Source: Saccharothrix saharensis (GTDB lineage: Bacteria; Actinomycetota; Actinomycetes; Mycobacteriales; Pseudonocardiaceae). Taken from it: DNA of 64,000 bases. The stretch lies in the NCBI RefSeq assembly GCF_006716745.1, contig NZ_VFPP01000001.1, positions 6,211,386 through 6,275,385 on the forward strand. The letters run 5' to 3'. Positions within the stretch are counted from its first letter, which is position 1; each line of letters begins with the position of its first letter. The position numbers and the translations under genes are program-made. The notes beneath the pieces were generated by a model. The model was not told the DNA's origin and did not search any database. It worked only from the letters and a program-made list of their open reading frames with translations. Positions 29,180 to 39,398 of this stretch are shown one piece after another.

Positions 29180-29251
29180 TGGGGTATGGTGTAATTGGCA
29201 GCACGACTGATTCTGGTTCAGTTAGTCTAGGTTCGAGTCCTGGTACCCCAG
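29180..29251 (+). tRNA. tRNA-Gln (CTG)
   Basis: A 72-nt cloverleaf. The 7-bp acceptor is TGGGGTA with TACCCCA; the anticodon loop TTCTGGT gives anticodon CTG; the T-arm has GGTTCGAGTCC. CCA is not encoded. It lies about 0.9 kb after gltX. Confidence 0.95.
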
Positions 29252-29340
29252 CTGCACGGGTGGAAAGAAAGATGTGCTAGACTACCCGGGCAACGCAGGA
29301 CAGCAAGACATGATAAAGTAAATATCGCCGGTAAGATCCT

Positions 29341-29413
29341 GGCCCCGTCGTCTAGCGGCCTAGGACGCCGCCCTCTCAAGGCGGTAGCGTGGGTTCGAAT
29401 CCCATCGGGGCTA
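29341..29413 (+). tRNA. tRNA-Glu (CTC)
   Basis: A 73-nt cloverleaf. The acceptor is GGCCCCG with CGGGGCT (a G-U pair at position 1-72); the anticodon stem is CCGCC/GGCGG with loop CTCTCAA, so anticodon CTC; the T-arm is GGGTTCGAATCCC. CCA is not encoded. The spacer to tRNA-Gln is unusually AT-rich for this genome. Confidence 0.95.
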
Positions 29414-29422
29414 CAGATCGGG

Positions 29423-29456
29423 AGATCCCCGTTTCGCTTACGCGAAACGGGGATCT
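29423..29456 (+). terminator. terminator after tRNA-Glu
   Basis: Perfect 15-bp arms, AGATCCCCGTTTCGC (29423-29437) and its complement (29442-29456), with a TTAC loop. A short TT follows but no full U-tract. Confidence 0.8.
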
Positions 29457-29547
29457 TTCGCATTTACACCGGGGGTGCGACCCCCGGACCCCGCGCAGGA
29501 GGGCTTCGCCCCCTGCACCCCCGGCGCGGCCGGGCAGCGACGAGAGT

Positions 29548-29588
29548 GGGCAGGCCCCCGCCGGATTGTTGAAGGCGGGGGCCTGCCC
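29548..29588. terminator. hairpin downstream of the IclR gene
   Basis: Perfect 15-bp arms GGGCAGGCCCCCGCC (29548-29562) and complement (29574-29588), with an 11-nt loop. It lies 47 bp beyond the IclR stop on the minus strand and could end that transcript. The GC-rich bases 29460-29545 before it hold no gene that I can support. Confidence 0.6.
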
Positions 29589-29634
29589 AGGGTCGAGCAA
29601 GGGCTGGTCAGGCCGGTAGCGGTGACCAGGGCTC

Positions 29635-30336
29635 TCAGAGGCGGGATTGGAGGGCTTCGGCGGCGGCGAGGAGGTCGGCGGCCCAGCGGGCGCCCGGGCG
29701 GCGGCCCATGCGGTCGATCGGGCCCGAAACGGAGACGGCGGCCACGACGGAACCCGTGCTGTCGCGCACCGGGGCGGAAACCGAAGCTACGCCCGGTTCG
29801 CGTTCCGCTACCGATTGCGCCCAGCCGCGCCGGCGCACTTCCAACAATGTGCGCTCGCCGTAAACCGCGTCGGCCAGAACGGAACGTTGAGTGCCCGGAT
29901 CCGCCCACGCCGCCAATACCTTCGCGCCCGAACCGGCGGTCATCGGCAAACGCGCGCCGATCGGCACGGTGTCGCGCAAACCACTCGGCGGTTCGGCCGA
30001 GGACACGCAGATCCGCTGCATCCCGTCCCGCCGGTACAACTGGACGCTCTCGCCCGTGATGTCGCGCAACCTCGGCAACACCGAGGACGCCGCGTCGAGC
30101 AGCGGGTCGGTGGCCCCGCCCGCCAACTCCGCCAGTGCCGCGCCCGGACGCCAGCGGCCGTCGGAACCCCGTCGCAGCAACCGGTGCACCTCGAGCCCGA
30201 CCGCCAACCGGTGCGCGGTAGCCCTCGGCAAGCCCGTCCGGTTGCACAACTCGGCGAGCCCACACGGATCCTTTGCGACGGCGTTCAAGACAGCCACTGC
30301 CTTGTCCAGCACGCCGATCCCGCTATGCTGTCCCAC
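29635..30336 (-). CDS. ndgR: IclR-family regulator, NdgR-like
   Basis: A 233-residue regulator. An N-terminal winged helix ([41 protein letters not shown]) is followed by an IclR effector domain. It is divergent from leuCD, the position of NdgR in streptomycetes and LtbR in corynebacteria, which control leuCD and related amino acid genes. The palindrome at 30349-30369 lies between the two starts. GTG 30336 was chosen as the first codon before the HTH. The ligand is unknown. Confidence 0.88.
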   Translation of the reverse strand: MGQHSGIGVLDKAVAVLNAVAKDPCGLAELCNRTGLPRATAHRLAVGLEVHRLLRRGSDGRWRPGAALAELAGGATDPLLDAASSVLPRLRDITGESVQLYRRDGMQRICVSSAEPPSGLRDTVPIGARLPMTAGSGAKVLAAWADPGTQRSVLADAVYGERTLLEVRRRGWAQSVAEREPGVASVSAPVRDSTGSVVAAVSVSGPIDRMGRRPGARWAADLLAAAEALQSRL

Positions 30337-30348
30337 AAGCCGATACTA

Positions 30349-30369
30349 ACTTCCCACTGTCTGGGAAGT
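30349..30369. promoter_or_regulatory. leuCD/IclR divergent operator
   Basis: ACTTCCCA, CTGTC, TGGGAAGT is a perfect 8-bp inverted repeat in the 71-bp gap between the IclR and leuC starts. Nearby GTCCAGATCT occurs twice (30368-30377 and 30385-30394) as a direct repeat 17 bp apart. These are the best candidates for regulator binding; the assignment is by position. Confidence 0.65.
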
Positions 30370-30407
30370 CCAGATCTATCGACTGTCCAGATCTTGGGAG
30401 AGTTGCG

Positions 30408-31811
30408 ATGAGCCGCACGCTCGCGGAGAAGGTGTGGGAAGCACACGTCGTGCGCCACGGCAGTGGCGCGGAGCCGGACCTGCTCTACATCGACCTCCAC
30501 CTGCTGCACGAAGTGACCAGCCCGCAGGCGTTCGACGGCCTGCGCCTCGCCGGTCGGCGGATCCGCCGACCGGACCTCACGATCGCCACCGAGGACCACA
30601 ACGTCCCGACGGTCGACATCGAGCTCCCCATCGCCGACCCGGTCTCGCGGACCCAGGTCGAGACGCTGCGCAAGAACTGCGCGGAGTTCGGCGTGCGGCT
30701 GCACCCGATGGGCGACGCCGAGCAGGGCATCGTCCACGTGGTGGGCCCGCAGCTGGGCCTGACCCAGCCCGGCATGACCGTCGTCTGCGGTGACAGCCAC
30801 ACGTCCACGCACGGCGCGTTCGGCGCGCTGGCGTTCGGCATCGGCACGTCCGAGGTCGAGCACGTGATGGCCACCCAGACGCTGCCGCTGCGGCCGTTCA
30901 AGACCATGGCCATCACGGTCGACGGCGAGCTCAGGCCCGGCGTCACGGCGAAGGACATCATCCTCGCGGTGATCGCGAAGATCGGCACCGGCGGCGGCCA
31001 GGGCTACGTCCTGGAGTACCGGGGCAGCGCGATCGAGGCGCTGTCCATGGAAGCCCGCATGACCGTGTGCAACATGTCGATCGAGGCGGGCGCCCGCGCG
31101 GGCATGATCGCGCCGGACCAGGTCACGTTCGACTACATCCAGGGCCGCCCGCACGCCCCGTCCGGCGCGGACTGGGACGCCGCGGTGGAGTACTGGAAGA
31201 CCCTGCGCACCGACGACGACGCCGAGTTCGACGCCGAGGTCCGCCTCGACGCCGACGAGCTCACCCCGTTCGTCACCTGGGGCACCAACCCCGGCCAGGG
31301 CCTGCCGCTGAGCGCGACCGTGCCCGACCCCGAGGCCATCGTCGACGAGAACGAGCGCGTGGCCGCGGAGAAGGCGCTGACCTACATGGGGTTGGAGCCG
31401 GGCACCCCGCTGCGCGACATCCACGTCGACACGGTGTTCCTCGGCTCGTGCACCAACGGCCGCATCGAGGACCTGCGCGCGGCGGCCGACGTCCTGCGCG
31501 GCCACAAGGTGGCCGACGGCGTGCGGATGCTCGTCGTGCCCGGGTCCATGCGGGTGCGCGCGCAGGCCGAGTCCGAAGGTCTGCACGAGGTGTTCCTGGC
31601 GGCCGGCGCGGAGTGGCGCCAGGCCGGGTGCTCGATGTGCCTGGGCATGAACCCGGACCAGCTCAAGCCGGGCGAGCGCAGCGCGTCGACCTCCAACCGC
31701 AACTTCGAGGGCAGGCAGGGCAAGGGTGGGCGCACCCACCTGGTCTCGCCACTCGTGGCCGCCGCCACCGCCGTGCGCGGCACCCTGTCGTCGCCCGCCG
31801 ACCTGGTCTGA
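30408..31811 (+). CDS. leuC: 3-isopropylmalate dehydratase large subunit
   Basis: A 467-residue aconitase-family subunit that isomerises 2- to 3-isopropylmalate in leucine synthesis. The 4Fe-4S ligands lie in FLGSCTNGR and [26 protein letters not shown] is the usual family signature. ATG 30408 has GGGAGAG upstream. It is followed after 14 bp by leuD, with which it forms the heterodimer. Confidence 0.98.
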   Translation: MSRTLAEKVWEAHVVRHGSGAEPDLLYIDLHLLHEVTSPQAFDGLRLAGRRIRRPDLTIATEDHNVPTVDIELPIADPVSRTQVETLRKNCAEFGVRLHPMGDAEQGIVHVVGPQLGLTQPGMTVVCGDSHTSTHGAFGALAFGIGTSEVEHVMATQTLPLRPFKTMAITVDGELRPGVTAKDIILAVIAKIGTGGGQGYVLEYRGSAIEALSMEARMTVCNMSIEAGARAGMIAPDQVTFDYIQGRPHAPSGADWDAAVEYWKTLRTDDDAEFDAEVRLDADELTPFVTWGTNPGQGLPLSATVPDPEAIVDENERVAAEKALTYMGLEPGTPLRDIHVDTVFLGSCTNGRIEDLRAAADVLRGHKVADGVRMLVVPGSMRVRAQAESEGLHEVFLAAGAEWRQAGCSMCLGMNPDQLKPGERSASTSNRNFEGRQGKGGRTHLVSPLVAAATAVRGTLSSPADLV

Positions 31812-31825
31812 GAGGTTCTACGAAC

Positions 31826-32428
31826 ATGGAAGCGTTCACCACGCACACCGGGGTCGGCGTTCCGCTGCGCAGGTCCAACGTGGACACCGACCAGATCATC
31901 CCGGCCGTCTACCTCAAGCGCGTGACCCGCACGGGCTTCGAGGACGGCCTGTTCGCCGCCTGGCGCGGTGACGAGCAGTTCGTGCTGAACCAGGAGCCGT
32001 TCCGGGCCGGCAGCGTGCTCGTCGCCGGGCCCGATTTCGGCACCGGGTCGTCCCGGGAGCACGCCGTCTGGGCGCTCATGGATTACGGCTTCCGGGTGGT
32101 CATCTCCTCCCGGTTCGCCGACATCTTCCGGGGCAACGCGGGCAAGCAGGGCCTCGTGGCCGCCCAGTGCGAGCAGTCCGATGTCGAATTGCTGTGGAAG
32201 CTGCTGGAGAACGAGCCCGGCACCGAGGTGACCGTCGACCTGACCGCGAACACGGTTGTGGCGAAGGACTTCACCGCCCCCTTCACCATCGACGAGTACA
32301 CCCGCTGGCGGCTGCTGGAGGGATTGGACGACATCGCCCTGACCCTGCGGCACGCCGATGACATCACCGAGTTCGAGCAGCGCAGGCAGGGTTGGTTGCC
32401 GACTACCGATCCGCTGCCCGCGAGGTGA
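31826..32428 (+). CDS. leuD: 3-isopropylmalate dehydratase small subunit
   Basis: A 200-residue swivel-domain partner of LeuC. It has [18 protein letters not shown] at the N-terminus and [17 protein letters not shown], the substrate-recognition loop. Co-transcribed with leuC. A long hairpin follows directly. Confidence 0.98.
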   Translation: MEAFTTHTGVGVPLRRSNVDTDQIIPAVYLKRVTRTGFEDGLFAAWRGDEQFVLNQEPFRAGSVLVAGPDFGTGSSREHAVWALMDYGFRVVISSRFADIFRGNAGKQGLVAAQCEQSDVELLWKLLENEPGTEVTVDLTANTVVAKDFTAPFTIDEYTRWRLLEGLDDIALTLRHADDITEFEQRRQGWLPTTDPLPAR

Positions 32429-32431
32429 CGC

Positions 32432-32478
32432 CGAAGGGGTCGGATTCCCTCCCCAACAGCGGGAATCCGGCCCCTTCG
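32432..32478 (+). terminator. leuCD terminator hairpin
   Basis: 18-bp arms (32432-32449 and 32461-32478) with one G-U position and an 11-nt loop, starting 3 bp after the leuD stop. No U-tract. Confidence 0.8.
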
Positions 32479-32637
32479 ATCCCTCCCCGGGCCGCCGGGG
32501 TGTCCCTCGACAGGTCGTAATTGCCCACGCCACAACAAGAAATCTGGCGTGGCGATTGGTATTTCCTTGCATATGGGCTTACCGTGGGCAATCAGTCGGC
32601 CCGACTAGGGCCGTGAGCGTCCTGGGAGGGACTGAAG

Positions 32638-33324
32638 GTGAACAAGGCCCAGCTCATCGAGGCGCTCGCCGAGCGCCTTGGCGACAAGAAGAACGCCGCT
32701 GCCGCTGTCGACGGGCTCGTCGACGTCATCGTCCGCAGCGTCCACAAGGGCGAGAAGGTCAACATCACCGGCTTCGGTGTCTTCGAGAAGCGTGCCCGTG
32801 CGGCCCGCACCGCTCGCAACCCGCGCACCGGTGAGACCGTGAAGGTCAAGAAGACCAACGTTCCCGCGTTCCGCGCGGGTTCGACGTTCAAGGACGTCAT
32901 CAGCGGCACGAAGAAGCTGCCGCGCGTCACGGCCGCCAAGCCCGCCGCAGCCGCGGCGGCCAAGCCGGCCGCCGCGACGAAGGCGCCGGCGACCCGCGCC
33001 ACCACCGCGCGCGCCACCACCGCGCGCGCGACGCGCAGCACCGGCACCGCGACGCGTGCCGCAGCGGCGGCCACGAAGGCGCCGGCGACCCGCCGGACCG
33101 CCGCGGCCGCGAAGCCCGCCGCCACCGCCACCAAGGCCGCGCCCGCCAAGAGCGCCGCGACCAAGGCCACCGCCGCGAAGTCGACCGCGGCCAAGGCGAC
33201 CACGGCGGCCAAGCCGGCGGCGGCCAAGAAGGCGGCCACCACGCCGAAGGCGACGACGGCGAAGGCCACCACGGCCGCCGCCGCGAAGCCCGCGGCCAAG
33301 AAGGCCCCGGCCAAGAAGAAGTGA
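32638..33324 (+). CDS. hupB: HU-family nucleoid protein with basic Ala/Lys/Pro tail
   Basis: A 228-residue DNA-binding protein. Residues 1-95 are a standard HU fold ([43 protein letters not shown]). Residues 96-228 are a low-complexity histone H1-like tail of AAKPAA, TKAP and ATTA motifs, as in mycobacterial HupB. It compacts DNA. GTG 32638 follows GGGAGGGACTGAAG. The opposite strand of the tail also reads open, but that is an effect of composition. Confidence 0.97.
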   Translation: MNKAQLIEALAERLGDKKNAAAAVDGLVDVIVRSVHKGEKVNITGFGVFEKRARAARTARNPRTGETVKVKKTNVPAFRAGSTFKDVISGTKKLPRVTAAKPAAAAAAKPAAATKAPATRATTARATTARATRSTGTATRAAAAATKAPATRRTAAAAKPAATATKAAPAKSAATKATAAKSTAAKATTAAKPAAAKKAATTPKATTAKATTAAAAKPAAKKAPAKKK

Positions 33325-33587
33325 AGCCGGGCCGGGTGATCACCGGCCAGGCACGCAACACACGCTCAGGGCCCGGTGCGGACGCGCACCGGGCCCTGAG
33401 CGCTCTCTACCCCCGCCACACCGCTCCGGCCCCTTACAGCGGCTCTGAGCCCTCCGGAACCCCGAAGCGGGAGTCCTCCGCCCAGGACCCCCGGACCCAA
33501 CGCTCAGGACGCGGTTGGAACCGGGAGAAACCGGGAACCGACCGTGCCCGAACGGACGCCGGACGTGACCCGAGTGGCCGATTCAGG
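33325..33587. other. hupB-mutT1 intergenic region
   Basis: 263 bp with no supported gene. It has the hairpin at 33363-33402 and a stray partial copy of the 22-bp repeat core (AACGCTCAGGAC, 33499-33510). The region between convergent hupB and mutT1 probably holds only 3' ends. Confidence 0.5.
33363..33402. terminator. hupB terminator hairpin
   Basis: Perfect 18-bp arms CGCTCAGGGCCCGGTGCG (33363-33380) and complement (33385-33402) with a GACG loop. No strong U-tract. It serves the convergent pair hupB and mutT1. Confidence 0.8.
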
Positions 33588-34511
33588 TCACGTGGTGGGC
33601 TTCGGCAGGGCGGTGGGGAAGTAGTGCGCCGAGACCAGCCGCGGCCAGGAGGTGTGCGAGTCCGAAGTGGACCAGCCCGGCTCGGCCCGGCGGAACGCCA
33701 GCAGCCACGCGCTGCCCTTCTTGCACGGCGTGCCGCTCAACGACACGCCGCCCAGGTCGGCGAGGGTGGCCACGATGTCCGGGATCACGCCGCCCTGGCT
33801 GCACACGACGGGCGTGCCCGCCCCGTCCGCGATCTCCAGCAGCCGCACCAACCCGGCCTCGCGGTCCGGCCAGTACCCCTCCTCGGACAGCCGCGGCTCC
33901 AGCAGCACGCCCACGCCCAGGTCCTCCGCCACCCCCTGGACGGTCTCCACGCACCGCACGCGCGGCGCGGAGTGCACCCGCGTCGGACCCCACAGCGGCA
34001 GCATCGACCGCAGCCCGCCCGCCTGCCGCCACCCCGCCGAGCTCAACGGCCGCAGGTCGTCGTCACCCGGCCAGTTGTCCCGCTTGCCCGCCTTCGCGTG
34101 CCGCACCAGCAGCAGCGTCGCCAGGTCCGCGGGCTCCGCCGCGAACGCCGCCAGCACCGAGCGGTCGGTGTCCGACGTCACCAGCGCGGACGCCTCGGCG
34201 ACCGGCACCCACCGCAGCTCGTCCACCTCGTCGTTCGGCGCGAACGCGCCCGACTCGACCCGCGCGCTGAAGTAGTCCACGACCTTCGGCCTGCCGAAAG
34301 CCCGGTACGACACCTGGCACAGGTAGCGGCCGAGGACGGCCCGGAACCCGGTCTCCTCCAGCACCTCCCGCACCGCCGCCGCGGGCACGGTCTCGCCGTC
34401 GTCCAGCTTGCCCTTGGGCAACGACCAGTCGTCGTAACGCGGCCGGTGCACGACCGCCACGGAACCCTCGCGCCACAGCACGGCGCCTGCTGCCCGGATC
34501 ACCCGCGTCAC
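33588..34511 (-). CDS. mutT1: Nudix hydrolase fused to histidine phosphatase domain, MutT1
   Basis: A 307-residue two-domain protein. The Nudix box spans 34-56 ([23 protein letters not shown]). A histidine-phosphatase-like domain starts at [10 protein letters not shown] (RHA at 137-139); its second histidine position is Gln in CSQGGVIPD, which as I recall is also true of mycobacterial MutT1. The family sanitises 8-oxo-dGTP and diadenosine polyphosphates. GTG 34511 overlaps the ppk stop by 4 bp, so it is translated from the ppk message, as in M. tuberculosis. Confidence 0.92.
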   Translation of the reverse strand: MTRVIRAAGAVLWREGSVAVVHRPRYDDWSLPKGKLDDGETVPAAAVREVLEETGFRAVLGRYLCQVSYRAFGRPKVVDYFSARVESGAFAPNDEVDELRWVPVAEASALVTSDTDRSVLAAFAAEPADLATLLLVRHAKAGKRDNWPGDDDLRPLSSAGWRQAGGLRSMLPLWGPTRVHSAPRVRCVETVQGVAEDLGVGVLLEPRLSEEGYWPDREAGLVRLLEIADGAGTPVVCSQGGVIPDIVATLADLGGVSLSGTPCKKGSAWLLAFRRAEPGWSTSDSHTSWPRLVSAHYFPTALPKPTT

Positions 34512-36781
34512 CCCAGCGCGCGGTGGTTGCGCAGCATCTCGGTCTGGTGGTCGCGCACCCTGGTGCCGTCCGCCGGCGACGCCTCCCACTCGCCGTCCGG
34601 TTGCAGCACCCAGCACCGCGTGGTCGGCTCCAGCGCCGAGTCCATCATCGCGTCCAGCTGCGCGGTGAGCTTCGGGTCGGTCACCCGGACCTGAACCTCC
34701 ACCCGCCGGTCCAGGTTGCGGTGCATCATGTCTGCGCTGCCGATCCAGTGCTCGCCGCAGCCGACGAAGTGGAACACCCGCGAGTGCTCCAGGAACCGGC
34801 CGAGGATGGACCGGACGTGGATGTTCTCCGACAAGCCCTTGATACCCGGCTTGAGCGCGCACACACCCCGCACGACCACGTCCACCCGCACGCCGGCCTG
34901 GGACGCCCGGTACAGCGAGTCGATGACCTGCTCGTCCACCAGCGAGTTCACCTTGATGCGCACCCCGGCGGGCGCACCGGCGCGGGCGTGCTCGATCTCC
35001 CGCTCGATGCGCTCCACGATCCCCCGCCGCACGCCGTAGGGCGCGACGAGCAGGCTGCGGTAGTGGTCCTGCCGGGCGTACCCGGTCAGCACGTTGAACA
35101 GGTCGGTGAGGTCCGCGCCGATGGTCGGCTCGGCGGTGAGGATGCCGATGTCCTCGTACAGCCGGGCCGTCTTCGGGTTGTAGTTGCCGGTGCCGATGTG
35201 GCAGTAGCGCTGGATCCGCGAGCCCTCCTGGCGGACGACCAACGCCGTCTTGCAGTGCGTCTTGAGCCCCATCAGGCCGTAGACGACGTGCACGCCGGCC
35301 TTCTCCAGCGCGCGAGCCCACTTGATGTTCGCCTGCTCGTCGAACCTCGCCTTGATCTCGACCAGCGCCACGACCTGCTTGCCCGCCTCGGCCGCGTCGA
35401 TCAGCGCGTCCACGATCGGGGAGTCGCCGGAGGTCCGGTACAGGGTCTGCTTGATGGCCAGCACGCGCGGGTCGGCCGCGGCCTGCTCGATGAACCGCTG
35501 CACGGACGTGGAGAACGAGTCGTACGGGTGGTGCACGAGCACGTCGCCCTCGCGCAGGGTGGCGAAGATGCTCTTCGGCGTCTCCCGCTCGCCGAACGCC
35601 GAGTGCGTCGCGGGGACGAACGGGGCGTCCTTGAGCTGCTTGCGGTCCACGCTGTAGAGCTGCCACAGGCACGAGAGGTCGAGCAGGCCGGGCACCTGGA
35701 CGACGTCGTGCGGGTCGACCTCCAGCTCGCGCAGCAGCCGTTCCAGCATGTGCTCGGTCATGTCGTCGGCGATCTCCAGCCGCACCGGCGGCCCGAACCG
35801 GCGGCGCGCCAGCTCCCGCTCCAACGACTTGAGCAGGTCCTCGTCCTGGTCCTCCTCGACCTCCAGGTCGGCGTTGCGGGTGACCCGGAACGCGTGGCAC
35901 TCGATCACCTGCATGCCCGCGAACAGCTCGCCCAGGTGCGCCGCGATGAGCTCCTCCAGGGGGAGGAACGTCGCCGTCGGGCTGGTCCGGTCGCTCTCCA
36001 CGCGGACCAGGCGCGGCACGTTGTCCGGCACCTTGATGCGCGCGAACCGCTCCGCGCCGCCTTCCGGGTCGCGGACGGTGACGGCCAGGTTCAGCGACAG
36101 GCCGGAGATGTAGGGGAATGGGTGCGCGGCGTCCACGGCCAGCGGCGTGAGCACCGGGAACACCTGGTCGGTGAAGTAGTTCGACAGCCGCAGCTTCTCG
36201 AAGTCGGTCAACTGCGCCCAGTTGACGATGCTGATGCTGTGCTTCTCGAGCTCCGGCTGGATGTGGTCGAGGAACGCCCTGGCGTGCTGCTCGACCAGCT
36301 CCTGGGTGCGCTTGGAGATGTTGGACAGCTGCTCGCGCGGGGTCAGGCCGTCCGCGCTGCGCACCGACAGGCCCGTCTCGTCGCGGCGCTTCAGGCCGGC
36401 GACGCGCACCATGTAGAACTCGTCGAGGTTCGAGGCGAAGATGGCCAGGAACTTCGCCCGCTCCAGCAGCGGCTGGGAGGCGTCCTCGGCCAGCGCGAGC
36501 ACCCGGGCGTTGAAGTCCAACCAGGACAGCTCCCGGTTGAAGTACCGGTCGTCGGGCAGGTCGGCCTGCGCCTCGGTGGCGGTGACGGCGGGCGGTGAGC
36601 CGGGGAACGACCGCGTCGGCGCCTCGACGTCCTGCAGCGGCGTGGCACGGGTGCTGCCGCGGCGGATGGCCGGGCGCGGTCCGCGCCGGGGGGTGCTCGC
36701 CGCCGGGGTGGCCCGCGGCGTCCTCGTCCGTCGCTTGGGCGCGGGCTGCTCGGGAGTGTTGTCCGTGCTCACGATCAGCAT
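34508..36781 (-). CDS. ppk: polyphosphate kinase 1
   Basis: A 757-residue enzyme that makes polyphosphate from ATP. The autophosphorylated histidine lies in [21 protein letters not shown], the second conserved histidine in EHSRVFHF, and the N-terminal PPK fold begins [21 protein letters not shown]. Residues 1-75 are a Pro/Arg-rich extension. ATG 36781 was chosen with CATATT 8 nt upstream; GTG 36772 is possible. Confidence 0.96.
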   Translation of the reverse strand: MLIVSTDNTPEQPAPKRRTRTPRATPAASTPRRGPRPAIRRGSTRATPLQDVEAPTRSFPGSPPAVTATEAQADLPDDRYFNRELSWLDFNARVLALAEDASQPLLERAKFLAIFASNLDEFYMVRVAGLKRRDETGLSVRSADGLTPREQLSNISKRTQELVEQHARAFLDHIQPELEKHSISIVNWAQLTDFEKLRLSNYFTDQVFPVLTPLAVDAAHPFPYISGLSLNLAVTVRDPEGGAERFARIKVPDNVPRLVRVESDRTSPTATFLPLEELIAAHLGELFAGMQVIECHAFRVTRNADLEVEEDQDEDLLKSLERELARRRFGPPVRLEIADDMTEHMLERLLRELEVDPHDVVQVPGLLDLSCLWQLYSVDRKQLKDAPFVPATHSAFGERETPKSIFATLREGDVLVHHPYDSFSTSVQRFIEQAAADPRVLAIKQTLYRTSGDSPIVDALIDAAEAGKQVVALVEIKARFDEQANIKWARALEKAGVHVVYGLMGLKTHCKTALVVRQEGSRIQRYCHIGTGNYNPKTARLYEDIGILTAEPTIGADLTDLFNVLTGYARQDHYRSLLVAPYGVRRGIVERIEREIEHARAGAPAGVRIKVNSLVDEQVIDSLYRASQAGVRVDVVVRGVCALKPGIKGLSENIHVRSILGRFLEHSRVFHFVGCGEHWIGSADMMHRNLDRRVEVQVRVTDPKLTAQLDAMMDSALEPTTRCWVLQPDGEWEASPADGTRVRDHQTEMLRNHRALG

Positions 36782-36840
36782 TGTTCCCCAATATGGGCGA
36801 CAGCGCGCTGAGCGGAGCCGACCAGGAAGTGAACTCCGCG

Positions 36841-37047
36841 TCACACCGGGCGCAGGACGCCTCGGACGTCACCGGCGGCATCCCGCACGAGGGTGACCCG
36901 CTGGCCGGGGCGCAGCGAGCGCCAGCCGCCCTCGGCGACGGCCGCGGCGGGCACGTCGACCAGCACGCCGTCGTCGCGCAGCACGGTCGCTGAGCCGTCC
37001 GGGTGATGCGCGCTCACCGTCGCCTGCTCGCGCGGGTGTTCGGTCAC
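36841..37047 (-). CDS. small OB-fold/cold-shock-like protein
   Basis: A 68-residue acidic protein with a beta-rich pattern ([29 protein letters not shown] then [12 protein letters not shown]) that resembles a cold-shock OB fold but lacks the RNP1/RNP2 aromatic motifs. Function unknown. GTG 37047 has TAGCTT (37054-37059) 6 nt upstream, so it has its own leaderless promoter ahead of ppk. The 59-bp gap to ppk could allow co-transcription. Confidence 0.65.
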   Translation of the reverse strand: MTEHPREQATVSAHHPDGSATVLRDDGVLVDVPAAAVAEGGWRSLRPGQRVTLVRDAAGDVRGVLRPV

Positions 37048-37134
37048 GGGCCAAAGCTAGCCGATTGGCGGGTGGTGGGCGGTCGGGTGGCGCTGCGACG
37101 CTCCGCATCGGACCCATCACCGGAAGGAGTCGGC

Positions 37135-38700
37135 ATGAGGGTTGTGGCAGGGGTGTTGACCGCGTTGCTGGTCGGCGGTGTGGTCACCGCGGGCCAGGGG
37201 ACGGCGTCCGCTCAGGCGGTTCCGGGCGCGGAGGCGGTCGCCGGGCAGGGGGGAGGGCCGCAGGCGGCGGCGAAGAACGTGGAGCTGCGCGCGGCGATCC
37301 CGGAGACCGAGGGAGCCGTCTCCATCAACTTCATGCAGTACCGGCACCGCGACGTGATGTTCCTCAGCGGCACGTTCGGGCTGAAGACCTACGACGTGAC
37401 CGACGTCGACCGGCCGAGGCTGCTCGACCACCTGACCAAGCATGAGCTGGCGCTGCCGGGTGACGACCCCGAGCAGCGGTTCTGGGAGAACGAGGACGTC
37501 ACCGTCGACCCGAACCGCAAGCTGGTGTTCCTGGCGCGGGAGCGCAGCGCGTTCGGCCGCCAGGCGGGCGCGGACCGGCCGACGGGTGTGTACTTCGTGT
37601 CGGCGGTGGACCCGGCCCGGCTGGAGCTGCTGAGTTTCGCGCCGATGGGCACGGGCCACATCACGTCGTGCGTCAACGACTGCACGTACCTGTGGACGAC
37701 CGGCTACGACGGCACGCCGTCCACCGACCCGGACACCTACCGGCGTTCGGGCAAGGTGTTCGTCACCGACATCCGCGACCCGCGCAACCCGAAGACTCTG
37801 AGCACGTACGTGGACCTCAACCGCAACCAGGGCGAGACGCACATGACGCACGACGTCCAGGTGGACGCGGCGGGTGTGGCGTGGGTGGCCGGAACGGGCG
37901 GCACTCGCGGCTACCACACGCGCGGTTGGCACCGCGATCCGTTGAGCGGGCGGGTGCGCGAGGCGACACCGGTGGACCCGGTCCCGTACGCGGGTGGCGC
38001 GGCGCCGAAGCTGGACATGCCGACGTCGTTCTCGCACAACTCGTTCCGACCGGTCGGGCGGACCCTGAAGGACGGGCCCAAGCCGTCGCGGGAGCACCCG
38101 GCGGGCAGCTTGCTGCTGCACACCGAGGAGGCGTTCGGGTCGGCGACGTGCGAGGACCAGGGGCGGTTCGTGATCTCGTCGCTGGAGGGCTCGACGGGTG
38201 GCGAGTCGTGGCGGGCGACGCCCGAGCGGCCGTTCCACCTGAGGACGGTGGGCGTGTGGTCGCCGGACGACCAGGAGGGCACGCTGCCGGGGCCGGACAC
38301 GTTCTGCTCGGCGCACTACTTCGACGTGCACGAGCGGATCGTGGCGTACTCCTGGTACGAGCAGGGGACGCGGTTCCTGGACATCAGCGACCCGGCGAAC
38401 CCGATCCAGGTGGCGTACTGGCGGCCCGAGGGCGCGGTGTCGTTCGCGCCGTACTGGCACCGGGGGCGCGTGTTCGTGGCGGACCTCTCCCGCGGGGTGG
38501 AAGTGGTGAAGCTCACGGCGGCGGCGTACGAGGCGCAGGCGTCGCACACCAAGGTGACGCTGACGACGGGGCCGGTGGGAGCGTCGTACCGGCCGGTGGA
38601 GAGCCCGCGGCGGAGGTTGCCGCTGGCGCCGGATCCCGATTACGGGTTCGCGTGCCCGATGTTGGTCGGCAGGTGCGTGCCGGGGCAGGCCTGTTGCTGA
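37135..38700 (+). CDS. secreted LVIVD-repeat beta-propeller protein
   Basis: A 521-residue exported protein. The signal peptide ends near TASAQA. The body has LVIVD-type blades, for example GTFGLKTYDVTDVDRPRLLDHL, GKVFVTDIRDPRNPKTLSTY, GTRFLDISDPANPIQVAYW and GRVFVADLSRGVEVVKL. Conserved histidines (HMTHD, FSHNSF) suggest a metal or substrate site, but no enzyme activity is known. The last three residues are ACC and the tail has four Cys. ATG 37135 has AAGGAG. It is absent from this place in M. tuberculosis. Confidence 0.85.
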   Translation: MRVVAGVLTALLVGGVVTAGQGTASAQAVPGAEAVAGQGGGPQAAAKNVELRAAIPETEGAVSINFMQYRHRDVMFLSGTFGLKTYDVTDVDRPRLLDHLTKHELALPGDDPEQRFWENEDVTVDPNRKLVFLARERSAFGRQAGADRPTGVYFVSAVDPARLELLSFAPMGTGHITSCVNDCTYLWTTGYDGTPSTDPDTYRRSGKVFVTDIRDPRNPKTLSTYVDLNRNQGETHMTHDVQVDAAGVAWVAGTGGTRGYHTRGWHRDPLSGRVREATPVDPVPYAGGAAPKLDMPTSFSHNSFRPVGRTLKDGPKPSREHPAGSLLLHTEEAFGSATCEDQGRFVISSLEGSTGGESWRATPERPFHLRTVGVWSPDDQEGTLPGPDTFCSAHYFDVHERIVAYSWYEQGTRFLDISDPANPIQVAYWRPEGAVSFAPYWHRGRVFVADLSRGVEVVKLTAAAYEAQASHTKVTLTTGPVGASYRPVESPRRRLPLAPDPDYGFACPMLVGRCVPGQACC

Positions 38701-38707
38701 GAGCCGG

Positions 38708-39316
38708 TCAGCCGGCGACGGGGGCCGCGGTGGCGGCGGTGCGAGGGCCCAGGCCCAGGTCCGCGGCCAGGCGGAGGTCGTCGGCGGTGTCGACGTCGTG
38801 GCGCAGGGTCGGCCAGGGGCCCAGCAGGGGGGCGGCTCCGGAGGCGGTGTGAGCCGCCGCGGAGCCGGGGCCGAAGGCGGGGGCGAGGTCGCCGCCCGGG
38901 GCGGAGAGCAGGAGCGTGGTGCCCGTGCCCTGGCGGTCCGGGCAGAACGAGCGGACCCGGGCGGTGGCCAACGCCGCCACCAGGTCCGCCGTGCGCAGTG
39001 CGGGCAGGTCGGCTTGGAGGGCGCCCACGACGGAGTCCGGGTCGCGGGCGCGGAGGAGGCCGAAGCCGAAGCGGAGGGACTCGTTGAGGCCCTCGGGGCC
39101 CGGGGCGGACTCGACGCCGAGGGTGCGGAGTTCCGCGATGACGGCCGGGTCGTCGGTGATGGCCAGCACGTGGCGGACGGCCGGCAACGCGGCGGAGATG
39201 GTGTCCAAGGCGAACGCCAGGGCCAGCGCGGGGCGGTCCAGGCGGGCGCCCACCAGGCGTGACTTGGCCCGCTCCAGCGTCTTGACCGGCACCACCAGGT
39301 CCACGTCGGCTCCCAC
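38708..39316 (-). CDS. fbiD: phosphoenolpyruvate/2-phospholactate guanylyltransferase
   Basis: A 202-residue nucleotidyltransferase of the CofC/FbiD family. It transfers GMP to phosphoenolpyruvate or 2-phospholactate in coenzyme F420 synthesis; in mycobacteria Rv2983 uses PEP. Motifs: VDLVVPVKTLERAKSRL at the N-terminus, HVLAITDDPAV, GLNESLRFG and LQADLPALR. GTG 39316 gives the family N-terminus. It converges with the LVIVD gene and is divergent from the acyltransferase. Confidence 0.9.
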   Translation of the reverse strand: MGADVDLVVPVKTLERAKSRLVGARLDRPALALAFALDTISAALPAVRHVLAITDDPAVIAELRTLGVESAPGPEGLNESLRFGFGLLRARDPDSVVGALQADLPALRTADLVAALATARVRSFCPDRQGTGTTLLLSAPGGDLAPAFGPGSAAAHTASGAAPLLGPWPTLRHDVDTADDLRLAADLGLGPRTAATAAPVAG

Positions 39317-39398
39317 CCCGCCATACTCCCGGATGCCGGCTGGACCTGGCCAGGGGCTCCGAGGAAGACTCCAGGTCCACGACGAAGAGGGAGTGCAC

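Noticed and set aside
29460..29545. GC-rich bases after tRNA-Glu, considered as an integration scar or att site
   Set aside because: No direct repeat of the tRNA 3' end and no integrase or mobile gene is near.
32592..33314. Antisense open frame over hupB (Val/Ala-rich, membrane-like)
   Set aside because: It is the complement of the repetitive Ala/Lys tail of HupB; no independent ribosome site or promoter is seen.
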